Positions 54,601 through 64,000 of a DNA stretch of 64,000 nucleotides are shown here, piece after piece; the first letter of the stretch is position 1; the number at the start of each line of letters is the position of its first letter. The notes beneath the pieces were generated by a model. The model saw only the letters and a list, made by a program, of their open reading frames with translations, made no database searches and was not told where the DNA came from. The translations under genes were made by a program, and so were the position numbers. This stretch comes from Mesostigma viride (taxonomy: Eukaryota > Streptophyta > Mesostigmatophyceae > Mesostigmatales > Mesostigmataceae): contig RPFO01000299.1 in NCBI GenBank assembly GCA_009746045.1, positions 434,001-498,000 on the forward strand. Direction: 5' to 3'.

Positions 54601-57600
54601 GTACAGAGTGGTGACTGCATCCGCTGCGGCTTGTGCATGTTGACTCACCTTGACCATCGTTTTGTGTGTCTCTCTGCGCAGATCAAGGGGCAGAAGCACG
54701 TGTACTCGTCGCTGCCACCCAATTACGAGAAGGACATACTCATAGGCCAGGTCACACCCAAGGTGCTGCAGGTACGCCCCGAGGCGAAGCGCTTCCTCGC
54801 TACGCGCTCTGACAGCACAACTTCATTTTATTTTTTTACCTCCAACGGTGGGGGCGCGTTCTTGCTTGACGGATGGATGCCCAGGTGGTGCCGCTGGTTT
54901 GGCACCCGATGCAATCATTGCGCTGCTGCAGCCCGCACCTCAACCACAGCAGTGCTGGCTGTCGCGGTTCAATTTGGCAGGCAGGATTGTTGCAGGAATA
55001 AGCCAACACATCTGGGTGGGATTGTGCAGGCCAGATGGTCAGACCCACCTGTCCGACATGTGTGCATGCACATACCTGAGTAGCCATGCACATACAAGCA
55101 TTCACATCGACGCATCGCGGTACAAGGGAACTTGCTTTTGTGCCTCAACTGCGCTGACGTGGGGGCCATGTTTCCCCACCACGCGCAGACAGCAGGGTTA
55201 GGAGCACATCAATTCCGTAGCACTTGCCTAATCAATCTCCATGTCTAGTCTCCATCACCAGCTGGTTAAAGCGGGTCAGTGATACATCATCCGGCAGCAT
55301 ATGACAGCGTATTGCGCATCGTTTATCACGGAAGCAGGCATCCTCCAGGCTTCACTGTACCCTCTCCACGATATGCTGTGCTCCGGTTCCTGTGGGCCAC
55401 CCATGGACGGCCACCCACGCAGGCGCTGCCCCACGAGGACGCGGCGTTCCCCAAGCCGGTCTACAACTCGTGCGCCATCGTCGGCAGGTGGGCGACTGGG
55501 GGGCGCAGGACGCTGCGTTGGTGATGCTGGGTGGGGGACAGAGTGAGGAAGGATGAGTGACATTGTCGATAAGATTCGCCCAGGTGCTGCAGGTGTGCTG
55601 GATGAGGGACTGGTCGCAAGGTGTGCTATCCTCACGAGCCAATGGTGACGCAGCAGTGTATGGTGACGATGGCCATGCTGGATTGTGTCAGAGAGTTGTC
55701 TGTCTAGGCCTTGTGTGTGTCAGGCTGGTGGTGTAATCGCAGATCGCAAGTGCTCCCTGGCCGGGCGACGGCGACGTGTGGGTGAAGAATGCAAGCGCAC
55801 TCAAAGCCTTAGCCCGGGAATACCGCGGCGACGTGTGGGTGAAGAATGCAAGCGCACTCAAAGCCTTACCCCGGGAATACCACGGCACGCCCCACAAGCT
55901 GGAAAAGCTCCTACCTTGCTGGCATGTAGTGACAGTCCAGATATAAATAGTCCAGTGTATACTACGGTTCGTACGCGTATTATACGGTCGTGGGCAGCTT
56001 TGCCGCATCGTGCTTTAACAAACTATGTATGTACTACTATAATACTTGTATTTCTGCGTACTATACACGGTGCGGGCTTGGAGCGTACTTAACCGTACCA
56101 CGTGCTATTCAGCTCGGAGCATACTAAATTGTACTACGTCCTATTCAGCTCGGAGCATACTAAACCATACTACGTGCTATTCAGCTCGGAGCATACTAAA
56201 CCGTACTACGTGCTATTCAGCTCGGAGCATACCAAACTGTACTACGTGCTATTTAGCTCGGAGCATACTAAACCGTACTACGTGCTATTTAGCTCGGAGC
56301 ATGCTAAACCGTACTACGTGCTATTTCGCTCAAAAGACACTAAACCGTACCACGTGCTATTTAGCTCGGAGCATGCTAAACCGTACTACGTGCTATTTCG
56401 CTCAAAAGACACTAAACCGTACTACGTTCTATTTAGCTCGGAGCATACTAAACCGTACTACGTGCTATTTAGCTCGGAGCATACCAAACTGTACTATGTG
56501 CTATTTCGCTCGGAGCATACCAAACTGTACTACGTGCTATTTAGCTCGGAGCATACTAAGCCGTACTACGTGCTATTTCGCTCGGAGCATACTAAACCGT
56601 ACTACGTGCTATTTCGCTCGGAGCATACTGAACCGTACTACGTGCTATTTAGCTCGGAGCATACTAAACCATACTACGTGCTATTTAGCTCAGAGCGTAC
56701 TAAACCATACTACGTGCTATTTCGCTCGGAGCATACTAAACCATACTACGTGCTATTTCGCTCGGAGCATACTAAACCGTACTACGTGCTATTTAGCTCG
56801 GAGCATACTAAACCATACTACGTGCTATTTAGCTCGGAGCATACCAAACTGTACTACGTGCTATTTAGCTCGGAGCATACTAAACCGTACTATGTGCTAT
56901 TTGGCTCGGAGCATACTAAACCGTACTACGTGCTATTTAGCTCGGAGCATACTAAACCATACTACGTGCTATTTAGCTCAGAGCGTACTAAACCATACTA
57001 CGTGCTATTTCGCTCGGAGCATACTAAACCGTACTACGTGCTATTCAGCTCGGAGCATACTAAATTGTACTACGTCCTATTCAGCTCGGAGCATACCAAA
57101 CTGTACTACGTGCTATTTAGCTCGGAGCATACTAAACCGTACTATGTGCTATTTAGCTCAGAGCGTACTAAACCATACTACGTGCTATTTAGCTCAGAGC
57201 GTACTAAACCATACTACGTGCTATTTAGCTCAGAGCGTACTAAACCATACTACGTGCTATTTCGCTCGGAGCATACTAAACCGTACCACGTGCTATTTAG
57301 CTCGGAGCATAAGTAAACTGTACTACGTGCTATTTAGCTCTGATTGACACTGGAGATGGGAGATGTGCTGTGCAGGGGCCCGCATAGCTCCCTTGGTTTC
57401 CTGTGCTGGGCTTGTTGATGGCCTCACCCCTCCTTGTGCTGCTAGGCTTGCACCCCTTGGTGCCCGTGTGTTGCTGTTTTACTCTGCGCACATGCAACAG
57501 CCCCCGCCCCACATCACTGCATACACTCTACCCTCAAGATGCCACCCCCACAATGTCTGTTGCGAGATCGCCTAAAACGATTCGGGGGATGGTGCTGTAC

Positions 57601-60600
57601 CAACGCATGCATGTGCCTGCGTGCACCATGAACCTGGTGTCCGCAGCTCGGGCATCCTGCTCAACTATCGCCACGCTGACGAGATCGATTCACATGACGT
57701 CGTCATGCGATTCAACAGGTGGGCTCCCGTTTAAATGTCATTGGGTGGCGGCTGACAGTGTCAAAACGCGCGCTTCAAACGGTGGGTGGCGACTGGCGGC
57801 TGCCCACGGCGGCGGCGCTGTCACTGAACTGCCTCCCCTAGTCATGCGTGTGCCTACCCCTTGCACCTCCACTTGCATGCTGCCTTCCCCTACGGGACGA
57901 ATCATGCACTGGATGCATGCGCCCCTCAGGCGGGCTGTTTGCTCTCTTGGCCCCGCAGCATATCGCAGAACATCCTGCTGCGATGGCTGCCTGGTAACAG
58001 CACCACCTCATCCTCTTCAGGTAAGCCAACCCCCGCCCTCTCGCTGCGGTGGGGTGACCGCGCCCCCTCGTGCGCGCGCTCCCCGTCCTCTCGGAACTCT
58101 GTTGGCGGGGCCCCTGTGGGGATCCCCGTGCTTTGGTGGCCTGCACGCCATGGTGGGGCCCAGCATGCTGGGGGGGGATGGGGCGGCCGTGTGGGCATGC
58201 GCCAGCGCAAGGGGACGGTCCCATGCTGGCGTTCGTGATTGTACACGAGGCGCCGCACGGCTAGTTCCTTGATGCACATGATGCCAGTCGTGGCTCTGTG
58301 ATCGTGATGGCTTTTATCTGCCACGCGGCACGCCTGTGTTAAGATGCCATCTTTGTCATCAAACGCTCTGCCGCTTGTGGGCACACATTCGCACATGGTG
58401 TAGGCGTTATCAAAGGATAGCACATGGAGCGAACATGGTCTAAATTTTTATAGTGAAATGTTGACAAGGGGCTGGCCTTAAAATGCCTGGCTATACAAGG
58501 CACTGGTTGTCTCATTGATAAAATGCTGCATGTGCTGGTCCGCCTCCCCCCCTCCCCGTATTTGTGTCGGCGCCTGCAGCGCACCGACGAAGCACTTTGA
58601 GTCGTTTGTGGGCCGCAAGACGACCCACCGCATCACCAACTCGCGCAACTTCAACTACCACGAGTCGGCCGACGAGGTGCGTGCGACAGGCGGCGGCCAT
58701 CGTGCTTGTTCATTGGCTCTCATTCGGTGTCCTTTTGTTCGGGGCTTTCGTTCCGGTTGTTCGGTTCATGGGGAAACCGCATGCTTCTGCCTGGCACACG
58801 GCACCCAGTCCTCCGGTTGCCTGCCCTGCTCAACCATACATTTAGTAGTTCCTCTGAGGTCATTCATGGCTGGGCGACTGTCCCACACCCGCTGCTTCTT
58901 TAACTAGTAAAAAGAGGAAACTAGTGTGGGTGGTGGGAATTCGGCGTCTTTGGCGCTAGCAACGTGTCCCGCCAGCCTACATGTCCCGCTGTGCACTAAA
59001 GCGGCGCCCATACGCTTCGCGTTGTGAATTGACTACTGCTTTAGCAGTGGAGTTAGTATAAAGCAGAGGTACATGGGTCTCGTGCCCCCTTTGCATGGGG
59101 TCCTAGGCTGTGTCGCAAGTGTCATGTGTGGCCCATGGGTGCGGGGTCCTTGTGTGTGTGGCCATGGCTTGCTGGTCTTTGATCTGGCTCCGCTAATGGC
59201 ACCTCTGTTCAAGCCTTCGCCACTGTGATTGCACCACAAGAGTACCCCTCAAGCGGCAACCGCGACATGTGATTCACTTTGACAGCCTCGCTTGCATATG
59301 TGTGCGTGGACACACGGGCGTCTGTCTGTGCATGCTTGCTCATGTGCTCTCCATTGTTGCTACGTTATTTGCTGCTTCTCCATCGTTGCTACGTCATTTG
59401 CTGCTTCTCCATCGTCGCTAGGTTATTTGCTGCTTCTCCATCGTTGCTACGTTATTTGCTGCTTCTCCATCGTTGCTACGTCATTTGCTGCTTCTCCATC
59501 GTCGCTACGTTATTTGCTGCTTCTCCATCGTTGCTAGGTTATTTGCTGCTTCTCCATCGTCGCTACGTTATTTGCTGCTTCTCCATCGTTGCTACGTTAT
59601 TTGCTGCTTCTCCATCGTTGCTACGTCATTTGCTGCTTCTCCATCGTCGCTACGTTATTTGCTGCTTCTCCATCTTTGCTAGTTTATTGGCTGCTTCTCC
59701 ATCGTCGCTAGGTCATTTGCTGCTTCTCCATCGTCGCTTCGTTACTTTATTGGTTTTTTACAGATATTATCAGATATTATCTTGTTTCGTTTCCTTGCTC
59801 CCCTGTTTCTAAGCATGCACGCGCAAACTTACCCATGCATTTGCACTGGTCCACATGCTTGTGCACGCCGCCGCCCCCCCCGCCCTGTGCCCACCGATGC
59901 CTCCCTACTGATGTGTGTGGTCCGCCAGCATGTGTTTGTGCACTTAAGAACCGCCAGCTCGCTGCGTCGGCTTGTGGAGGAGCGAGGGCGCACGCGCAAG
60001 CGCATGTACGGCATCCATCCGCAGTTCCACAGGTAAAGGCATGCATCACGCAGCCGGCAGAGGCATGCAGCCGTCACTGTTGTGCTGTCTTTGGACAGTC
60101 TACTGGAATCGCCATCGTTGCGCCTTTGTTGAGCCGTGATGGCCTTGATTCTCATGTGTGGCCGCCTGCCCAGCGTGGTTGGCTGTATCGCAACTGGGCA
60201 CGAGGAGATGGAAGTCGGCATGCTGCGATGACTTGGCAATCATGTGTGGAGCTGGCAGGGAGGTCACTAGGACCATGTGGCATGAAGTACTAGAGTGGCC
60301 CCACCCATGCATAGTCTTTACTTAGCTTTGCCGGCACGTAATGCCCGTGGAGCTGTGCTGTGACTTGATGTTGGCTGGGTCAAGCCATGGCTATATTTGA
60401 CCCAAGACGCTCCGAAGAGCAGGCCAGGATGGGGAAGATAGCATGTGCTGATGATGGGTTCTATGAGTCACACACCGACCTTTGGATGTCCGCGCTCTCT
60501 AGTGCTGCCACCTCGCTGAAGGGACTAGAACCACCACTGGCAGTTGCACGACGTGCCTGGCTGAACCGCCATAAAGCCAATGTCATGTTTCACGAACTGG

Positions 60601-63600
60601 GCCTGTCACTGACGTCAGCAACCGCTCTTCTCCCCTCCCCTCTCCCCCCCCCACTCTTTCCTGTGTGGCTGCCTGTCCCATCCTGTCCCCATGGATGCTT
60701 CATGTCAAAAATCATTCCTGTCACGGATGCAGGTGGATGGACCGCACGTTCAACTTTTTGGCTACCAGCGGCCTGAACGGGATTGTCATTGCGTTGCACA
60801 AGGTATGGCCTCTGCCGATCCTGAAGCATAGCGTCGCACCAGCTTATTATCGCGCCACCACTCGGGTCGTGGCGGACCTAGATGCCAATGCAGCGAGGGA
60901 CAATGCGAGAGTGGCAAGGCAGGCCTATCCGCCGAGTTCTCTTCACTAGTTAATTAATTAATTAATTAATTAATTAGGAACATAACTCCGTTGGGAGTAT
61001 ATGTAGCACATATCCCGGAGAGGGGGCTGTTCACTAAGCCGACTTCAAATAAGCCGAGTTCTAAGGAATCATGTGGGCACCCTCTGGACCATTGGAACTC
61101 GTTGGGGGGGTGATAGTTTCTTGGCTATGGTGGGGCATGCAGGTGCATGGGCAGCACCAGCCAGCATCCACGAGGGGTCAAACAGCGCTGAATCGAAGCT
61201 TGGGATGGCCATCCCCACTGGGGCCTGATTCCATGGGGTGCTTGTGCCTAACCAGCGCGCCCTGGGTAACGGGCATGGTTGCGTGGGACTAGCCCAAAGA
61301 CAAGGCAGCATGGGATGGTTTGGAGGTTTCTGTGTGGTGCAGGGAAGGCGAGGGGGAGGGGGAAAAGGGGGAGGGATTATGCGAGGCAGAATGTGGGCAC
61401 ACTGCAAGAGTAGAGAGCGAGGGTACTGCAGTGACTTGATGTTCCAGGTATTTGCTCTGGCAGTGCGCATCATCGCCCAGTGCCATGGGGCAGGTGACTC
61501 CTCCCGCAAGGTTGTCGATGCACTGTCATTACATCCACTCGTGCCTGACCCCCCTGCCTGCATGCCCCCGCTGTCTGCCTTCCCTCCCGCCCCTCCTCGG
61601 CTTGTTGCGCCGCAGTGTGTGCACATACACCTGTATGGGTTCCACATCCACCCGCAGCACGGCGTGTTCTACCATTATTACAACAAGTGAGTCCACGGAA
61701 ACCTGGCATGTGGCTCTAGAGTCAGTGTATTTTCCAACTGTGGCGTGCTGCGGGGCGTGAGTAGGTGGCAGGTGACAAAGGGGGGAATGGGCGAAGTGTA
61801 TGGTTTGGCGGGGCAGAGTTGCGTGTGTGCGTTCCTGTGCGGCATAGCAGGCAAGCGCTGTCTGTACTTAACATGCCGCTTGTCCTGCTGCGCTCCATGC
61901 GGTGCCCTGTGCAAAGGGCACTTGTATATGGTGAAGGAAGGGGAGGAGGCCGTCCCGAGTGGCACACACACAAAGGGGCTTGGAGTTGCATAGAGTTGCA
62001 TAACTAGGTGGGTCGCTGTCTCGTGTGGCCGGTATATGCCTCAATAGGGCATGGTGGCTGCACAACAACAAGGCATCCCATGGGCACTTGGCACTTTGCC
62101 AGCAGCCCATGGCTCATGTGCTCACCCATGGTCCAGACAAGGCAGTTTGATGGTGCCAGATGCGCGTGACGTTGTCAGCAGGTTATATGTCCTCTGCCCA
62201 CACAGTCATCGCGTGCTCCTCCAACTCATGTCGCCATTGCTTGGCCCTGGTCTGCCCCCCCAGGGATGACGTCCCTGCGAATGCGGACCGTGATGACCGC
62301 GAGTGGCTGGTGAGCGCATGCGTGCCTACCCTTGCCCCCTACCTTGATGCACTCTTGCCGCATGCTTGCCCCGCACGCGTGTGCAACGGCGGATCCTTCA
62401 CTCACACCCACACAATTGGCGTGTGTTTGGCTCCTGCTGGGACCCACACTTGACGCACAGCTGACTGCTGCTGGACCTTTGCTTGTGTGAGCATGGCATA
62501 GGTTGGCACGTCGGGCCGTGGGGTCATGTCGGGCATTTGTCCCTCCCCGCGTGGCGTTCCAATGGCTGGCTCCCTTCTTCCCTCGCTCGCGTGGCATGCC
62601 ATGCTCTTTGCACCCAGCGCAAAACCTTGGGGGGTGGGGTGGGGTGGGGGGAAATATGTAAGGGGTTCTCACCATAGTTTCTTGACCTAGCGTGCAGGCC
62701 CGTGTTTGTCCGCAAGTCAAGCTCCGCCCCATGCACCGACCTATGTGCTGCAACGCCGCTGCAGACACACCTGACCATGCATGGCAATCGACCGCACACT
62801 AGTTGCCTGGTGGCTTGTCCCGCGGGTGCTGTGCGGCTAGCTCCGTCTATTTGTCAATTGCTCGCGCGTTGGCTGAGCTCCAGGCAGCTATGTGTGTCTA
62901 TATGTGTGAGTGTATTGACAGATCGAGCGAGGACCCCCCTGCGTCACCCTGGAACCCGTCCTCACCACACATCCGGTATAAATGCATGCGTGTGCTCGGG
63001 CCTCTCAGGTCGTGCGCATGCTGGTGAAGAGCGGCTTTGTCAGCTTTGCAGAGCCCTGTGTCATGGGTGAGTGGCGGCACAAAGGGCATGACAGTTACTT
63101 ATGGATGCAGGGGGTTTTCTCCAACAACTACTACCTCCCCCTCCCCCTTTCCCCGTCCTCTTGCTCTCCCTGTCTTTCTTGTTGGATGGGGGGCTGGCTT
63201 TGGAAAGAGCACTTTGGTTTGGGGGGCCAGCCTTGCCAATTCTGCTTCTGCTGTCGGCATGTCCTCAAACCATGGTCGCAGTATATGCCCATGATAATGA
63301 CCGTACAGTTAGAGTGAAGCTTTAGAGGCCTTGATCCCTGGGGGGTGAAATTTTGATACTCAGCAATTTGGATACTAGCTTGTAGTAAGCACTTAGTGCG
63401 CTGTGGTAACTAATGGTTTACCTTTGCAGCTGTCTGTCTTTCTTGTACGAGTGCCACCTTGCTGGGTATGGTCAGCGCCACTTGCTGGGTGCTTGGAGCT
63501 TGGCATGCATGCTTGCGACTAGCCAGGCAGCCTACCTATTTGCCAACAGGCAAGGATCTATCCATGCATGTGTGCCTGTCTGCTGAGTCACTCACTGACA

Positions 63601-63930
63601 TACCCAACCAACTATCTGACCTGGCATGAAGAAAAAGCAATCATACAACTAGAATTACGGACAGACCAGAATCAGGCAGGCAAGCAAGCAGGCAAGCAAG
63701 CAGGCAAGCAGGCAGACAGAGAGCGAGACAAAGAGGGCCACAAACAACCTGTCAGCGCCCCACCCCACCCCGCCCCCCTGCTTATATATATCTGTCCCTT
63801 CGCCATGCTACCATCAGCCTGTCATCGTAGTTCTGCATTTTATGCTAATATTTCATAACAGCAACAGTGTCTTGCGCATCTTGCAGGGTTTCACATCGGA
63901 ATTGGGATGCAATGTCAAGTGCAGGGATGA
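51639..63930 (+). CDS. Sialyltransferase-like glycosyltransferase, family GT29, about 14 exons
   Basis: Probable Golgi type II membrane enzyme. Proposed exons: 51639-51815, 51945-52493, 52841-52933, 54682-54771, ~55349-55487, 57647-57718, 58580-58676, 59929-60032, 60733-60802, 61448-61489, 61616-61686, 62264-62309, 63009-63066, 63887-63930. Exon 1 has a short N-tail and hydrophobic anchor (WFAFAALVVLSTAAL). Exon 2 encodes a Gly/His-rich stem ending CPPVFAGPNCE, EGF-like. Sialylmotif L spans exons 5-6 (NSCAIVG, then DEIDSHDVVMRFN), followed by FVGRKTTHRITNSRNFNY; motif S spans exons 9-11 (TSGLNGIVIAL, then VHIHLYGF); GVFYHYYNK fits the last motif. Phases agree at all joins except exon 4 to 5, where one small exon or another acceptor is missing. 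Exon 10 needs a GC donor (61490). The last exon is short (FHIGIGMQCQVQG) and less certain. The acceptor sugar is unknown; plant and algal members need not transfer sialic acid. Confidence 0.85.
53105..53487. repeat. (GTCAATAGAT)n minisatellite, GT29 intron 3
   Basis: 10 bp unit, about 35 copies with variants (GGAT, AAAAGAT, ATATATATCGATAGAT at the left edge), becoming nearly perfect at 53320-53470. Confidence 0.96.
53488..53910. repeat. 35 bp higher-order repeat, GT29 intron 3
   Basis: Twelve near-identical copies of a 35 bp unit made of ATGCTCATGTCAATAGAGC plus ACTTTGATGTCAATAG. It grew out of the 10 bp repeat on its left, since each unit holds two GTCAATAG words. Confidence 0.96.
54300..54547. 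repeat. 14 bp minisatellite, GT29 intron 3
   Basis: About 16 copies of GTGAGGACACCTAC with T/G variation (CCTGC or CCTAC). Intronic. Confidence 0.95.
55769..55880. repeat. 56 bp tandem duplication, GT29 intron 5
   Basis: Two copies of a 56 bp unit beginning CGGCGACGTGTGGGTGAAGA, differing at a few bases. Confidence 0.9.
56084..57343. repeat. 36 bp minisatellite, ~35 copies, GT29 intron 5
   Basis: Unit begins ACTAAACCGTACTACGTGCT and continues ATTTAGCTCGGAGCAT. Variants (CCAAACTG, GTACTAAACCATAC, TTTCGCTC, AAAAGACACTAAACC) are distributed in a way that suggests block duplications. The unit length is divisible by 3 and stop-free in two frames, so open frames of 433 and 404 codons appear; they encode only the repeat. 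Confidence 0.97.
59348..59750. repeat. 29 bp minisatellite, GT29 intron 7
   Basis: About 14 copies of TTATTTGCTGCTTCTCCATC plus GTTGCTACG, with T/C variants alternating in a partly regular order. Confidence 0.95.
60950..61029 (-). mobile_element. ~80 bp LINE 3'-end insertion in GT29 intron 9
   Basis: Minus-strand B-type terminus: TTAATTAATTAA tail, then GGAACATAACTCCGTTGGGA stem-loop and TGTAGCACATATCCCGGAGA. Flanked by TTCACTA (60942-60948 and 61030-61036). It is the only trace of the LINE families in the right 20 kb. Confidence 0.82.
63676..63717. repeat. Short (GCAAGCAG)n repeat, GT29 intron 13
   Basis: About five copies of GGCAAGCA/GCAGGCAA. Intronic, no coding value. Confidence 0.85.
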
Positions 63931-64000
63931 GTTTGGTCCTGGTCATTCCTGCGTGCGCATTCCTCACTGCGTCTCCCGTTTTTTTTGCTCCATTGGGCGT

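Noticed and set aside
56084-57343. CRISPR-like array
   Set aside because: The 36 bp units are adjacent with no spacers, and the host is eukaryotic.
56046-57347. Open frames of 433 and 404 codons with 12-residue repeats
   Set aside because: They are the translation of a 36 bp minisatellite inside a GT29 intron. Two frames are open simply because the unit is divisible by three and lacks stops.
59279-59812. Hydrophobic Leu/Cys-rich 177-codon frame resembling a membrane protein
   Set aside because: Translation of a 29 bp minisatellite in GT29 intron 7.

Overview
The window looks like nuclear DNA of a green alga, probably a chlorophyte; I cannot name the species. The evidence is two intron-rich host genes with GT..AG splice sites, a TGTAA-type polyadenylation signal 79 bases past the stop of one of them, a plant/algal-style plastid or mitochondrial NAD(P)-malic enzyme, and a sialyltransferase-like (GT29) gene.

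Layout. Positions 1-279 are a (GCTCCA)n microsatellite. About 0.5-42.3 kb is a graveyard of nested mobile elements. It holds five non-LTR (LINE-type) families, which I call A to E: A and B carry only an L1-ORF1p-like gene, C and E carry reverse transcriptase, and D carries a zinc finger plus a restriction-like endonuclease. It also holds one nearly intact Ty1/copia-related LTR retrotransposon (2522-10183), tRNA-derived SINE-like copies, a ~330 bp repeat (R), a hAT-like DNA element (35522-37002), and two elements bounded by TTAA (20395-22309 and 31125-32841). Many insertions can be ordered in time because both target-site duplications are still readable. One intronless gene for a FAD-linked oxidoreductase (23369-24775, minus strand) survives in this region.

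About 42.9-64 kb is host gene space: a malic enzyme gene of eight exons on the minus strand (42924-50506) and, divergently transcribed from a ~1.1 kb shared upstream region, a GT29 sialyltransferase-like gene of about fourteen exons (51639-63930). Their introns hold long minisatellites, each with its own unit, and a few small retroelement insertions.

How it fits together. LINE families A, B, C and E end in a short stem-loop followed by a TTAA/TTTAA-type tail, and insertions as short as 68-81 bp keep just this stem-loop and tail. This suggests that one reverse transcriptase recognises the 3' end and also mobilises the ORF1-only families. The TTAA tails are used in turn as landing sites by TTAA-specific DNA elements. 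Aligned repeat copies differ mainly by 2-4 bp insertions that create tiny palindromes, including in the two LTRs of one element. This is the least explained signal in the window.
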